Below, piece by piece: positions 27,029 through 36,703 of a DNA stretch of 64,000 bases. The notes beneath the pieces are model-generated. The model was not told the DNA's origin. It saw nothing but the letters and a program-made list of their open reading frames with translations, and ran no database searches. The position numbers and the translations under genes were made by a program. The DNA comes from Sunxiuqinia dokdonensis (lineage in GTDB: Bacteria; Bacteroidota; Bacteroidia; Bacteroidales; Prolixibacteraceae): assembly GCF_001270965.1 (NCBI RefSeq), contig NZ_LGIA01000023.1, forward strand, positions 1-64,000. The letters are read 5' to 3'. The stretch's first letter is position 1; the number at the start of each line of letters is the position of its first letter.

Positions 27029-27706
27029 ATGAAGCAAATACGAAACAAACTATGGCTATTGGGCTTTGTCATTTTATTAAGCCAACCGACCTTTTCGCAG
27101 CGAAAAACCCGTTTATCCTTTACCGGAAGTCCCTCGGTTAACTGGCTTTCGTCCGACAGTCAAGGCGTTGAATCAGGAAAAGCGGCCATCGGGTTCGACT
27201 ACGGAATCAATGCCGATTTCTTTTTTGATGAAGAACAGCGATATGCCTTTGCTACCGGACTTTTAATCAACAACGTCAGAGGAAACCTTCGCTATTACGA
27301 TGATGCAGGTGCCATTCGTTTTGCAGGCGAAACCTTTGACTCGGGCACCCAATTCCGATATCGCTTAAAGTACGTTGAAGTGCCACTGGCCATCAAGTTG
27401 CAAACCAGCCAATTCAGGCGATGGACCTACTGGGGGCAATTCGGGTTTTCATCATTTGTCAACATACAAGCCAAAGGCGACAGCGGCAATGGATTCCTCG
27501 ACAAACACAACATCCACGACGAGGTTGGCTTGTTTAACCTGGCACTAAATATCGGTGGTGGCTCCAGCTTCGATTTGGGTGCAAACAATGCCGTTACTGT
27601 TGGCCTCATCTACAAAAACGGCTTTCTGGATGTCACCTCAAATGAGCAATTTGATGATAAGACGACCTTAAATTCGGTGGTCCTGAAGATCGGGCTCATT
27701 TTCTAA
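27029..27706 (+). CDS. Outer-membrane beta-barrel (PorT-like) protein
   Basis: A 225-residue exported protein with a signal peptide (about residues 1-24, ending TFS-QRK) and alternating amphipathic strands ending in an aromatic/hydrophobic C-terminus (VVLKIGLIF), typical of small outer-membrane barrels. Segments such as YVEVPLAIKLQT recall PorT-family barrels. A longer frame from 26945 exists, but the ATG at 27029 places the signal peptide at the N-terminus. Function unknown. Confidence 0.8.
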   Translation: MKQIRNKLWLLGFVILLSQPTFSQRKTRLSFTGSPSVNWLSSDSQGVESGKAAIGFDYGINADFFFDEEQRYAFATGLLINNVRGNLRYYDDAGAIRFAGETFDSGTQFRYRLKYVEVPLAIKLQTSQFRRWTYWGQFGFSSFVNIQAKGDSGNGFLDKHNIHDEVGLFNLALNIGGGSSFDLGANNAVTVGLIYKNGFLDVTSNEQFDDKTTLNSVVLKIGLIF

Positions 27707-27887
27707 TCCAACTAACAGGCCGCAAACTTAGGCAGAAAGTAATCTCACATTCAGCAAAACAGGCGGCGGTTTTTACCCTATTTCAACTATTTTTGCTCAT
27801 CAACAATTCGCCATGTCAGCTACTGTTGAATGCAGGACTGCAATGCGATCAGCAGAAACAGGCTGGAGAACTTAAAACAGATTGACC

Positions 27888-29531
27888 ATGAAAATTGCAC
27901 TGGCGCAACTCAATTACCACATTGCCAACTTCGAAGGAAACGCCAATAAAATGATCGACGCGATCCGAAAAGCCGAGCAACAGCAGGCCGATTTGGTTGT
28001 TTTCTCGGAGCTGGCAGTCACCGGCTATTACCCGCACGACCTGCTTGAACGGAAAGAGTTTATTGAAAAGGCAGAACAAACGGTCCTGAAAATAGCAAAG
28101 GAATGCACCCAGGTCGCTGCCTTGGTGGGCGCGCCAAGCATTAATCAAAGTCCGAGAGGCAAAAAATTGTTCAACTCGGCCTACCTGCTAAAAGATGGCC
28201 AGGTTGAAACGGTGCGCCACAAATCGTTGCTGCCAACCTATGATATTTTTGACGAATACCGGCATTTCGAACCCAACCGGCAATTCGACATCGTCCATTT
28301 CAACGGAAAAAAACTGGCCATTACCATTTGTGAGGATTTGTGGGATGAGCAACCCACGCAAAATGAATTTGGCAAAGACAAATTGTACACCCGCTCGCCC
28401 CTGGAAGAGCTGAGTAAACTGAAGCCCGACCTGGTGATCAACCTTTCGGCATCGCCTTTTTCGTATAACCAGGAAAACTGGAGAAAAGATATTTTGGTGA
28501 AAAAGGCCATCAAGTACCAGCTTCCAATTGTTTACGTCAACCAGGTTGGTGCACAAACCGAAATTGTGTTCGATGGCGGTTCATTTTTTCTGAAAGCGGA
28601 TGGAAGCATTCCAGTTGAACTGGCTTATTTCGAAGAAGATTTTCAGGTGGTTGACACCGAAAACCCGCAGCCTAAGCATCAGAACCACCCGGATTACATC
28701 GCCAAAATTCACCAGGCGCTGATTTTAGGCATCCGCGACTATTTCCAAAAAATGGGATTCACCGATGCCATTTTAGGACTTTCGGGTGGTATCGACTCCG
28801 CACTGGTGTGCGCCCTCGCGGTTGAAGCTTTGGGGAAAGATCATGTACGCGGAATTTTGATGCCCTCGAAATATTCTTCCGGCCACAGTGTGGACGATGC
28901 TGTAAAACTGGCTGAGAAGCTCGGCATCCGCCACGACACCATCGCCATTCAAAGCATGGTCGACGACTTTGAAACGCAGCTGGCTCCCTTGTTCAACAAG
29001 CTTCCTCCGGGTGTTGCCGAAGAAAACATACAAGCACGCACCCGGGGCATTCTGGTGATGGCTTTATCGAACAAGTTTGGAAACATCCTGCTTAATACCA
29101 CCAACAAAAGCGAGTGTGCCGTGGGATACGGAACCTTGTACGGCGATATGAACGGCGGCCTGTCTGTGTTGGGCGATGTGTATAAAACCGACGTTTACAA
29201 GTTGTCTCACTACATCAACCGCAACGAAGAAATCATTCCACACAACAGCATCGTCAAACCGCCGTCGGCCGAACTTCGGCCCGACCAAAAAGACACAGAC
29301 TCGCTACCCGACTACGACGTTTTGGATACCATTCTTTTCAACTACATTGAACTGAACATGTCACCGGAAGAAATCATCAAACAGGGCTTCGATTCGGAAA
29401 CCGTATTGAAAGTGACCCAAATGGTCAATCAAAACGAATATAAACGATTTCAGTCCCCTCCCATTTTAAGGGTTAGCTCAAAAGCTTTTGGGTTTGGCAG
29501 AAAGATGCCCCTGGTGGCACGCTATCATTAA
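27888..29531 (+). CDS. nadE: Glutamine-dependent NAD+ synthetase
   Basis: A 547-residue cytoplasmic enzyme converting nicotinic acid adenine dinucleotide to NAD+ with glutamine as nitrogen donor. The N-terminal nitrilase-type glutaminase domain (~1-260) shows the catalytic Glu (SELAVTGY, E41), Lys (RHKSLLPTY) and Cys (ITICEDLW). The C-terminal synthetase domain (~265-547) shows the ATP pyrophosphatase loop SGGIDS (299-304). Both active sites look intact. ATG 27888 was preferred over TTG 27882. Confidence 0.96.
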   Translation: MKIALAQLNYHIANFEGNANKMIDAIRKAEQQQADLVVFSELAVTGYYPHDLLERKEFIEKAEQTVLKIAKECTQVAALVGAPSINQSPRGKKLFNSAYLLKDGQVETVRHKSLLPTYDIFDEYRHFEPNRQFDIVHFNGKKLAITICEDLWDEQPTQNEFGKDKLYTRSPLEELSKLKPDLVINLSASPFSYNQENWRKDILVKKAIKYQLPIVYVNQVGAQTEIVFDGGSFFLKADGSIPVELAYFEEDFQVVDTENPQPKHQNHPDYIAKIHQALILGIRDYFQKMGFTDAILGLSGGIDSALVCALAVEALGKDHVRGILMPSKYSSGHSVDDAVKLAEKLGIRHDTIAIQSMVDDFETQLAPLFNKLPPGVAEENIQARTRGILVMALSNKFGNILLNTTNKSECAVGYGTLYGDMNGGLSVLGDVYKTDVYKLSHYINRNEEIIPHNSIVKPPSAELRPDQKDTDSLPDYDVLDTILFNYIELNMSPEEIIKQGFDSETVLKVTQMVNQNEYKRFQSPPILRVSSKAFGFGRKMPLVARYH

Positions 29532-29641
29532 TCAAAAAAAACCAATATTCCGAGTGAAGACCCATGAATCACAAGGGTATCATGCAGAGGATGTTGATCC
29601 AAAATATGTTCGGAAAACGTTTTTTATTTGTTAAAATTGGC

Positions 29642-29649
29642 TAACTTTG
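29642..29649 (+). promoter_or_regulatory. Candidate -7 promoter element of the crp-like gene
   Basis: TAACTTTG matches TAnnTTTG, 29 bp before the ATG at 29679. The -33 position is T-rich but not a perfect TTTG. Confidence 0.4.
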
Positions 29650-29678
29650 ATGCTGTATAACATATAAAGTTGGAATAT

Positions 29679-30380
29679 ATGCTGAGTCACGAAATGGGGA
29701 TTAAAGAAATGCTGGGAAATCCAAAATCGGTTTTCAGTTTGCTGACTCCCGAGGAAAAGGCACAACTACTCAAACACATAACCCTCACCAGTTTTAAGAA
29801 AAACGAATTTATTTATAAAGAAGGTGATAAGCCCACCGGATTCTCATTTTTAATTGAAGGAAAGGTCAAGATTTTTAAGGAAGGCGTTGGCGGCCGCGAA
29901 CAAATTATCCGAATGACCAAACCCTTAGGCTACATTGGCTACCGGGCGCTTTTGGCCGAAGAAATCCATATTGCCTCCGCTATGGCACTGGAAGATTCAC
30001 TGGCTTGTCATGTTGATCCGGACTTCTTTTTCAACCGGATGCTGAAAAATTCGGATGTGACGGCAAAAATCTTACGAAAACTGGCCCGCGAACTGGGGTT
30101 CTCCAACTCACGAACGGTTACGCTCACCCAGAAACACATTCGCGGACGACTGGCCGAATCGCTGCTGCTGCTGAAAGAAAAGTATGGCTACGAAAACGAT
30201 GGCGCCACGCTTAAAGCATTCCTATCGCGCGAAGACATTGCCAACCTGTCGAACATGACCACATCCAATGCCATTCGCACCCTTTCAACCTTTGCCGGAG
30301 AAAAAGTCATTGCCATTGATGGTCGCAAAATCCGGATTCTGGATGCCAACAAACTGGATCGAATCAGTAAGCTGGGCTAA
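29679..30380 (+). CDS. Crp/Fnr-family transcriptional regulator
   Basis: A 233-residue regulator. Residues ~20-140 form a cyclic-nucleotide-binding-like beta-roll (FIYKEGDKPTGFSFLIEGKVKIF), and residues ~155-225 a Crp-type winged helix-turn-helix (LSREDIANLSNMTTSNAIRTLS). There is no Cys cluster for an Fe-S centre as in FNR, and the phosphate-binding RxS of cAMP-binding CRP is not evident, so the effector is unclear. ATG 29679 was chosen; 29694 is also possible. Ends 6 bp before the convergent murF-alr stop. Confidence 0.9.
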   Translation: MLSHEMGIKEMLGNPKSVFSLLTPEEKAQLLKHITLTSFKKNEFIYKEGDKPTGFSFLIEGKVKIFKEGVGGREQIIRMTKPLGYIGYRALLAEEIHIASAMALEDSLACHVDPDFFFNRMLKNSDVTAKILRKLARELGFSNSRTVTLTQKHIRGRLAESLLLLKEKYGYENDGATLKAFLSREDIANLSNMTTSNAIRTLSTFAGEKVIAIDGRKIRILDANKLDRISKLG

Positions 30381-30386
30381 GTCGTT

Positions 30387-32867
30387 CTACTCCTGCGAAT
30401 ACACACGCTTAACGCGCTGCGAAATGCCCGTGAGAATTTCATAGGGTATGGTATTGGCCCGTTCAGCCAGCTCCTTCAGGTGAATGTGTTCTCCCATCAG
30501 CTCGACCAAATCGCCTTCTTTGACATCCACATCCGTCACATCAATCATGGTCATATCCATACAAACATTGCCAATTACGGGAACACATGCCCCGTTCACC
30601 CACATGTTGGCTCCGCCATTGCTGAACCGACGGTCGTAGCCATCAGCGTAACCCACCGGAACGACGGCAATTTTCTTCTGCTCATTGGCCCGCCCCATGC
30701 GTCCATAACCAACGGTCTCGGTTTTCCCAATCATTTTTACCTGCGAAATGGTGCTGGTCCAATGCGTAATGGGCCGAACGCCAAGCTTGGTGACAGCCAC
30801 TCCGTAAAGGCCAATGCCCAAACGCACCATGTCGAGTTGAAATTCAGGGAAGCGCTCGATCCCGGCGGAATTTAGCAGATGCCGGATGACCTTGTGTTTT
30901 TGTCTGGAGGTGACCACCTCAGCCAGCTTGACAAACCGCTCGTACTGCTTCCAGGTAAAGGCGTCGTGCAAGGGCTCGTCGGTACCGGCCAGGTGAGAAA
31001 ACACAGACTGCACCCGAAGAATTTCTTCTGCCTGAATTTGTTCTGCCACCTGCTGCAGCTCATCCACATCAGAAAACCCCAGCCGGTTCATGCCGGTTTC
31101 CAGCTTGATGTGCACCGGATACTGAACCACGGCGGCGCTGCGTGCGGCCAGGTTGAATTGATGAAATACCGTGCGCGAATAAATATTGGGTTCCAGCCGG
31201 TATTCAATCATCGCATCAAAACTGTGCTCCTCAGGATTCATCACTACAATCGGGCTTTCGATGCCCGCTTGCCGCAACTCAATGCCCTCATCGGCAACAG
31301 CCACAGCCAGGTAATCCACTTTCTGAAACTCCAAAGCGCGGGCAATTTCCGTGGTTCCACTTCCGTAGGAAAAAGCCTTGACCATGACCATGATTTTGGT
31401 TTCTGGTTTCACAATCGCCTTAAAAGCATTCAGATTATCAACCAAAATGTTCAGGTTGATTTCGAGCTGGGTTTGATGGTATTTCTTCTGAAGTACCGAT
31501 GCGACTTCTTCAAACCGAAACTCGCGCGCCCCTTTTATGAGGATCACTTCGTTTCGAAATTTCCCGGTCTGAAAATCCTGAATGAAATCGTGGGTGGTTT
31601 CAAAAAACTGCGCAGGCAACTGAAACACCGCCCGGTGTGCGCCAATCGCTTTTCCAACGCCAATCATCCGATGTACCTTATTCAACTGCAACAAACGGTT
31701 CACCTCGGTGTACAACCGGTGGGGCGCAAAGCCAGACTGTTTGATATCGGACAAAATCACCGTCTTGGATTGCCCGGTGGAACTGGTTTGCTGATTTAAA
31801 AACTGGAGGGCGATTTCGAGGGAATTGATATCGGAATTGTAAAAATCGTTAATCAAGGTACAGCCGCTCACGCCCTGCTTCAGCTCCAAACGCATGGCCA
31901 CCGACTGCAAGCCGGCAAACAACTCAAGCACCGAATGATTGATCCAATTGTTGGCGCAAATTAAAGCCAGACAATGGCACGCATTTTCAATGGATGCTTC
32001 GTCGGAAAAGGGAATCTCAACTTCATAAACCGCTTCTTCCCACTTCAACCGAATTTTTGTTGACTGCCCGTCACGCTGCAAGGCAAAAGCCAGATCGGCC
32101 GCCAAGCCCGTGGTTGACCAGCTTACGATCCGGGTTGAGCTGTGTTCGAATTTACGCAACGCCAGCTGATAAACCAGATCCTGATCGCGCCGGCAAACCA
32201 GCAGTCGGGCACCTTCAAAAAGCCGGAGCTTCTCTTCCACCTTCTCGGCCATCGAGCGGAAATTCTCCTGGTGCGCATCGCCAATATTCGTAAATAAGCC
32301 AATCTCCGGTCGGATGATCGTTGCCAGCCGGACCATTTCTCCGGGTTTGGAAATACCTGCCTCCACAATTCCAAGATCCATTGCTCCCGCCATGTTCCAC
32401 ACCGAGAGCGGAACACCCACCTGCGAGTTGTAACTTTTCGGACTGCGGACAATGCGCAGCTGGTGTTGCAGCAAATCGAACAACCACTCTTTCACCATCG
32501 TCTTTCCGTTGCTTCCGGTGATGGCAACCAGCGGAAACTGAAATTCGTCGCGAACCGATGCAGCCAATTGCTGTAAGGCTTTCAAGCTATCTTTCACAAA
32601 AATGAAACTGGCCTCTTTCAGCGCCTCAAAATCGTCCGGAAGCTCAGAAACCACGAAACTGCGCACGCCTTGCTGGTACAACTCATGGATAAATTGATGC
32701 CCATTGTGGCGCTCGCCAACCAAGGCAAAAAATAAGCTGCCCTCCGGATCCACCAAGGTACGACTGTCAATCGACAAGTACGAAATCAAGCGGTCTCCGT
32801 TTCCGGCATTCCCTTTCAGGTCGCCTTCAACAGCGGATGCAATTGTATGGATTGAAATTGGGTTCAT
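30387..32867 (-). CDS. murF-alr: Bifunctional MurF ligase / alanine racemase
   Basis: An 826-residue fusion of two peptidoglycan-precursor enzymes. Residues ~1-455 are MurF (UDP-MurNAc-tripeptide:D-Ala-D-Ala ligase), with the ATP loop ITGSNGKT and a downstream [15 protein letters not shown] segment. Residues ~460-826 are alanine racemase, with PLP-binding Lys497 in [10 protein letters not shown] and the second catalytic Tyr in VGYGRMGR. D-Ala made by one half feeds the pathway completed by the other. This fusion is known from Bacteroidota. It overlaps the upstream tdk gene by 4 bp, so the two are cotranscribed. Confidence 0.96.
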   Translation of the reverse strand: MNPISIHTIASAVEGDLKGNAGNGDRLISYLSIDSRTLVDPEGSLFFALVGERHNGHQFIHELYQQGVRSFVVSELPDDFEALKEASFIFVKDSLKALQQLAASVRDEFQFPLVAITGSNGKTMVKEWLFDLLQHQLRIVRSPKSYNSQVGVPLSVWNMAGAMDLGIVEAGISKPGEMVRLATIIRPEIGLFTNIGDAHQENFRSMAEKVEEKLRLFEGARLLVCRRDQDLVYQLALRKFEHSSTRIVSWSTTGLAADLAFALQRDGQSTKIRLKWEEAVYEVEIPFSDEASIENACHCLALICANNWINHSVLELFAGLQSVAMRLELKQGVSGCTLINDFYNSDINSLEIALQFLNQQTSSTGQSKTVILSDIKQSGFAPHRLYTEVNRLLQLNKVHRMIGVGKAIGAHRAVFQLPAQFFETTHDFIQDFQTGKFRNEVILIKGAREFRFEEVASVLQKKYHQTQLEINLNILVDNLNAFKAIVKPETKIMVMVKAFSYGSGTTEIARALEFQKVDYLAVAVADEGIELRQAGIESPIVVMNPEEHSFDAMIEYRLEPNIYSRTVFHQFNLAARSAAVVQYPVHIKLETGMNRLGFSDVDELQQVAEQIQAEEILRVQSVFSHLAGTDEPLHDAFTWKQYERFVKLAEVVTSRQKHKVIRHLLNSAGIERFPEFQLDMVRLGIGLYGVAVTKLGVRPITHWTSTISQVKMIGKTETVGYGRMGRANEQKKIAVVPVGYADGYDRRFSNGGANMWVNGACVPVIGNVCMDMTMIDVTDVDVKEGDLVELMGEHIHLKELAERANTIPYEILTGISQRVKRVYSQE

Positions 32868-33442
32868 TGATTTTTTACTTGATTATAACAGACCCGGCAA
32901 AGGGGTTCATACTCGCTTTTCTCGCCCAGCAGCACCTGCTTTTCGTTCGACACCAGCCGATGCGAAAACTGCGCCACACTTCCACAGCCCACACAAATGG
33001 CATGAACCTTAGACACATAGTTGGCAATAGCCATCAGCTCTGGCATGGGCCCAAAGGGCTTGCCTTTAAAATCCATATCCAAACCGGCCACAATCACCCG
33101 AATGCCCATGTCGGCCAGCTTTTGACAAACATCCACCAGCCCTTTGTCAAAAAACTGGGCTTCGTCAATGGCGACCACATCCACATTGCCAGCCAGCAAT
33201 AAAATATTCGCTGAATTTTCTACTGGTGTACTCGGAATTGAATTTTCATCGTGCGAAACCACTTCCTCCAGCGAATAGCGTGTATCGACCACCGGCTTGA
33301 AAATCTCCACCTTCTGGCGGGCAAACTTCGCCCGCCGCAAACGCCGGATCAATTCTTCTGTTTTCCCCGAAAACATAGACCCTGCAATAACTTCAATGGT
33401 GCCACCGTTTTTATGGTGACTGACATCCCTTTCAAGAAACAT
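32864..33442 (-). CDS. tdk: Thymidine kinase
   Basis: A 192-residue type II thymidine kinase phosphorylating thymidine to dTMP in nucleoside salvage. P-loop GSMFSGKTE, catalytic region AIDEAQFF, and a structural zinc site made of CVGC and CRVC pairs are present. Length is typical. The ATGA overlap with murF-alr indicates translational coupling. A candidate promoter lies just upstream at 33476-33483. Confidence 0.95.
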   Translation of the reverse strand: MFLERDVSHHKNGGTIEVIAGSMFSGKTEELIRRLRRAKFARQKVEIFKPVVDTRYSLEEVVSHDENSIPSTPVENSANILLLAGNVDVVAIDEAQFFDKGLVDVCQKLADMGIRVIVAGLDMDFKGKPFGPMPELMAIANYVSKVHAICVGCGSVAQFSHRLVSNEKQVLLGEKSEYEPLCRVCYNQVKNQ

Positions 33443-33475
33443 TGATCGTGATTCAATTTGGATTTACTACTTTTA

Positions 33476-33483
33476 CAAAAGTA
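33476..33483 (-). promoter_or_regulatory. Candidate -7 element for tdk-murF/alr
   Basis: The minus strand reads TACTTTTG (TAnnTTTG), 34 bp from the tdk start. It forms half of a perfect palindrome, TACTTTT-AC-AAAAGTA, at 33468-33483. No TTTG at -33. Confidence 0.4.
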
Positions 33484-33602
33484 ACGAAAATGTCGGGTTA
33501 GGGTCACGAACCGAATTGTTATTTTCAAGCCTCCAGAAGCACCGCAGCATAGCAATTTGAGCAAGACCAGTACCCTTCGGCAAGATTTTAAATCGCTTTA
33601 AA

Positions 33603-34430
33603 ATGATGATGGAAAAACATAAATTGATCCAGTTGATCTTAAAAGATCTGGAAGAACTAAACGAGATTGCCAACGGATTGAGGCGCTCTGATCAACTTTC
33701 GCGTTTTGAGCTGGACATCGCCTTAAGCAAATCAAAGCTGGTCTTTCAGGAATTTGAATACCTGAAAGAGCTGCATGACTGGAACGCTGAAAAGGACAGC
33801 CCCAGGCCGGCGTCAACAGCCACTTCGGTGCCAAGCCAACCCGAGCCAAAAATTGAATCGGTGCGGGAGAAGTTAACCGCGACAGAAGCAGAACCGACGC
33901 AAGACGTGAATGAACCCGAAGAGCGGGAGCTTCCGAAAGCAAAACCACAGGCCAATACCGTTCCGGAACCGGAAATGCAGGAATTAGTGCCAGCAGCCCC
34001 TTCTGAATTGGAAAAAACTGAGCACCGCAAAACGGAGCCCGAAGCAGAACAGGCGCCGGCAGCAGTGGAGAAAACTTCAGAAACTGAAGCGGAAGAAGAA
34101 ACCGAAAACATCAAAAAAACCGTGGGCGAAAATTTCGTCAAAGGAAAATCGCTCAACGATTTGATGCTGGGCAATAAAACACTCGATAAAAAGCTGGCCA
34201 GCTCGCCAATCACCAAACTGGAAACGGCCATTGGACTGAACGACCGTTTTCAGTACACCCGCGAACTGTTCGATAACCAACCCGACTTGTTCCGGAAAAC
34301 AGTTCAGGAAATTGATCAGGCAAACAGTCTGGATGAGGCCGTCAGTTATTTGAACGCCAATTTCAAATGGAAAAAAACCGAGACCAGCATACAGTTTGCA
34401 CAACTGGTTAAACGTCGATTTACCAATTAG
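33603..34430 (+). CDS. Conserved hypothetical protein with acidic Pro/Glu-rich linker
   Basis: A 275-residue cytoplasmic protein of unknown function. Residues ~1-60 are helical (LIQLILKDLEELNEIANG). Residues ~65-170 are a low-complexity linker rich in Glu, Pro, Ala and Thr. The C-terminal ~105 residues form a folded-looking helical domain starting NFVKGKSLNDLMLGN. No signal peptide or catalytic motif is visible. The next gene, rsmI, starts one base after its stop, so they are likely one operon. Confidence 0.82.
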   Translation: MMMEKHKLIQLILKDLEELNEIANGLRRSDQLSRFELDIALSKSKLVFQEFEYLKELHDWNAEKDSPRPASTATSVPSQPEPKIESVREKLTATEAEPTQDVNEPEERELPKAKPQANTVPEPEMQELVPAAPSELEKTEHRKTEPEAEQAPAAVEKTSETEAEEETENIKKTVGENFVKGKSLNDLMLGNKTLDKKLASSPITKLETAIGLNDRFQYTRELFDNQPDLFRKTVQEIDQANSLDEAVSYLNANFKWKKTETSIQFAQLVKRRFTN

Positions 34431-34431
34431 C

Positions 34432-35151
34432 ATGGGAAAACTCTATATCGTACCCACACCAATCGGCAATCTGGATGACATGACCCTGCGGGCCATCAAA
34501 GTACTCCAGACCGTGGATCTGATTTTGGCCGAAGATACGCGAACCTCGTCCAAATTGCTCCATCATTTTGAAATCCAGAAAAAGGTGTTTTCGCACCACA
34601 AATTTAACGAGCACAAAACGGTTGAGCACCTGGCGCAGCGCATGGCTGGTGGTGAAACCATTGCGCTGATTTCGGATGCGGGCACACCGGCCATCAGCGA
34701 CCCGGGCTACTTGCTCGTCCGGGCTTGCATCGATGCTGATGTGGAAGTGGAATGCCTGCCCGGCGCTACCGCACTCATTCCTGCGCTGGTCAACTCGGGC
34801 CTACCAAACGACCGCTTCTGCTTTGAAGGTTTTTTGCCACCAAAGAAAGGCCGCCAAAAAAAACTGTTACAGCTCGCCGAAGAAGAGCGCACGATGGTTT
34901 TTTACGAATCGCCCTACAAGCTGATCAAAAGTCTGGAGCAGTTTGCCGAATTTTTTGGTCCCGACCGGCAAGCGTCTGTTTCGCGCGAACTGACCAAGAT
35001 TTACGAAGAAACTCAACGGGGAACTGTGACCGAATTGGCCACTTATTTTAAATCGAAACCTGTAAAAGGCGAAATCGTGATTGTGGTGGCCGGCAAAAAA
35101 GAAAAGGCCATCGCAAACCGTTCGGAAGAAAGACATGAGCACGACGACTAA
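34432..35151 (+). CDS. rsmI: 16S rRNA (cytidine-1402 2'-O)-methyltransferase
   Basis: A 239-residue SAM-dependent tetrapyrrole-methylase-fold enzyme that 2'-O-methylates C1402 in the ribosomal decoding centre. Diagnostic motifs: LYIVPTPIGNLDDMTLRAI at the N-terminus, LAEDTRTSSKLL, ISDAGTPAISDPGYLLV, and EGFLPPKKGRQ. The ATG at 34432 gives the canonical start MGKLYIVPTP. Confidence 0.96.
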   Translation: MGKLYIVPTPIGNLDDMTLRAIKVLQTVDLILAEDTRTSSKLLHHFEIQKKVFSHHKFNEHKTVEHLAQRMAGGETIALISDAGTPAISDPGYLLVRACIDADVEVECLPGATALIPALVNSGLPNDRFCFEGFLPPKKGRQKKLLQLAEEERTMVFYESPYKLIKSLEQFAEFFGPDRQASVSRELTKIYEETQRGTVTELATYFKSKPVKGEIVIVVAGKKEKAIANRSEERHEHDD

Positions 35152-35186
35152 CGAAAACGCGGACAGAAAGCAAATAGTCTTGTCAC

Positions 35187-35939
35187 ATGAAAAAATACGA
35201 ACAACTTTTCTTTGATCTCGACCACACTTTGTGGGATTTTGAAACCAACTCGCGGCTGGCGATGCTGGAAACTGTAGCCGAGCTGAAACTCACCGACCTA
35301 ATTGCTGATTTCGACACATTTTTCGACTACTACGAAGCCATCAATACCAAACTTTGGGAAGCCTACCGCAATCAGGAAATCCGAAAACCAGAACTGGTTC
35401 GCAAACGCTTTGAAGAAACGCTACGGCATTTTGACATCGACGGGGTCGATCCTTTGGCGATGAATGAACTGTACCTGAAGCTCATGCCTTTACAAACACA
35501 ACTTTATCCCGACGTGATTGAAACGCTGGACTACCTGAAGCAAAAGCGCTACCCGATGCATATTATTACAAACGGCTTTACAGAGGTCCAGCACCGCAAG
35601 ATTGAGTCGAGCGGATTGCGCCCCTATTTCGATCGGATTTTTATTTCCGAAGAGATTCAGGCTCCAAAGCCCGATAAGCGGATTTTCCAGCACGCATTAA
35701 AGTGTTGTAACTCAAAAAAAAGCAAAAGCATCATGATCGGCGACTCCTGGGATTCGGACATCCTTGGAGCAAAAGGCATGGGCATAAGTCAGGTGTTCGT
35801 TTTAAAAAACAACAATATCCAGGCTACACCCCCAAAAAAAGAATGGGGCAAGTTCAAAAAATACTATTTTGAAAAAATAAACCCCGCAAGTACCACTTAC
35901 TTTATTGAAAAAATTGCCCTCCTGACGAAATTATTCTAA
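35187..35939 (+). CDS. HAD-superfamily hydrolase, YjjG-type nucleotidase
   Basis: A 250-residue haloacid-dehalogenase phosphatase. Motif I is FFDLDHTLWD (D10, D12), motif II IITNG, motif III Lys near KPDKRIF, and motif IV IGDSWDSDILGA. The WDF...N start and helical cap match YjjG-like pyrimidine nucleotidases that remove non-canonical nucleotides. Exact substrate is uncertain. It follows rsmI by 35 bp on the same strand. Confidence 0.9.
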   Translation: MKKYEQLFFDLDHTLWDFETNSRLAMLETVAELKLTDLIADFDTFFDYYEAINTKLWEAYRNQEIRKPELVRKRFEETLRHFDIDGVDPLAMNELYLKLMPLQTQLYPDVIETLDYLKQKRYPMHIITNGFTEVQHRKIESSGLRPYFDRIFISEEIQAPKPDKRIFQHALKCCNSKKSKSIMIGDSWDSDILGAKGMGISQVFVLKNNNIQATPPKKEWGKFKKYYFEKINPASTTYFIEKIALLTKLF

Positions 35940-36106
35940 TTTAGAATCACTACACGCAAGGCCGGAGAAAACACCGGATGAAAAAGCATAACCTTCTGAC
36001 AAAAAGACAAATATCTATATTTATCCATATATACCACAATTGCGGCAAAAACACGGAATGTGACTTTTGTCATGTAAAATCAATTAAGAATAACGGCCTC
36101 GATTTT

Positions 36107-36249
36107 TTTGACAGTTATATATTTTTAAATTTGCATTCGTTAATGTTCTTTAACATTTCGACACAAAAAGTTTTAAATTAAAATTAAAGGTGTCAAAAAA
36201 CGATTTAAAAAAGTCGATAAAATAACATTTGTTTGGGGGAATAAAAGTT
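36107..36249 (+). promoter_or_regulatory. Upstream copy of the susC promoter/leader
   Basis: TTTG at 36107-36110 and TAAATTTG at 36126-36133 (15-bp spacer, shorter than the downstream copy). The inverted repeat GTTAATGTTCTTTAAC is at 36139-36154. The conserved TTTGTTTGGGGGAATAAAAG ends the copy. No gene follows directly, so this may be a remnant or an alternative upstream promoter. Confidence 0.55.
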
Positions 36250-36481
36250 ATTGAATGAAGTGTTTTGAACAAGGGGGTATCACATTTTGATCCTTATTTT
36301 TTTGAATTGATTGGTTCAATCAGCCTGAAGGTTCTCTTTATTGAACTTTCCGGCTCCGTGTTCTTACTAGTCGCATACAACAGCGTATATAGGATTAGCG
36401 AGAACTAAAAGAAGGCAAGTTAGGGCTTTGCACTGATAAAATGAGATATGTCAATTTCAGTGTGATTTTTCGAACAAAGCT

Positions 36482-36607
36482 TTTGTAATTTCATTTTTTT
36501 TATATTTTTGTAATCTGTTAATATTTTTTAACATCTTTGTAGATTGAAATTGAAGGTTTCAAATTAACATTTCGACTTGGGTTTTTTGTTTGGGGGAACA
36601 AAAGCTC
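36482..36607 (+). promoter_or_regulatory. Promoter and leader of the first susC operon
   Basis: TTTG at 36482-36485 and TATTTTTG at 36503-36510, separated by exactly 17 bp, match the Bacteroidetes promoter consensus. The inverted repeat GTTAATATTTTTTAAC (36517-36532) lies over the predicted start of transcription, and the leader ends with TTTGTTTGGGGGAACAAAAG. The susC ATG is at 36704. Confidence 0.7.
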
Positions 36608-36703
36608 AATGTTCATTCCAGGGAGAATAAAACATACGAAAATTTACTGTCCTTATTAATATAAGTAAAGAATTGATGCTGTTTAATTATTAAAATTATC
36701 TCT

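Larger units (their letters stand above)
35940..36703. other. 764-bp intergenic region with duplicated susC leader
   Basis: No gene is supported here. The region contains two related promoter/leader copies, at about 36107-36249 and 36482-36607. Both hold a TAnnTTTG element, then a GTTAA...TTAAC inverted repeat, then a GGTGTCAAA/GGTTTCAAA word, and finally TTTGTTTGGGGGAA. The 230 bp between them look like unique filler. Strongly AT-rich compared with the flanking rsmI region. Confidence 0.75.

Noticed and set aside
30879-31799. 306-residue plus-strand frame
   Set aside because: Antisense to murF-alr, which has intact motifs throughout.
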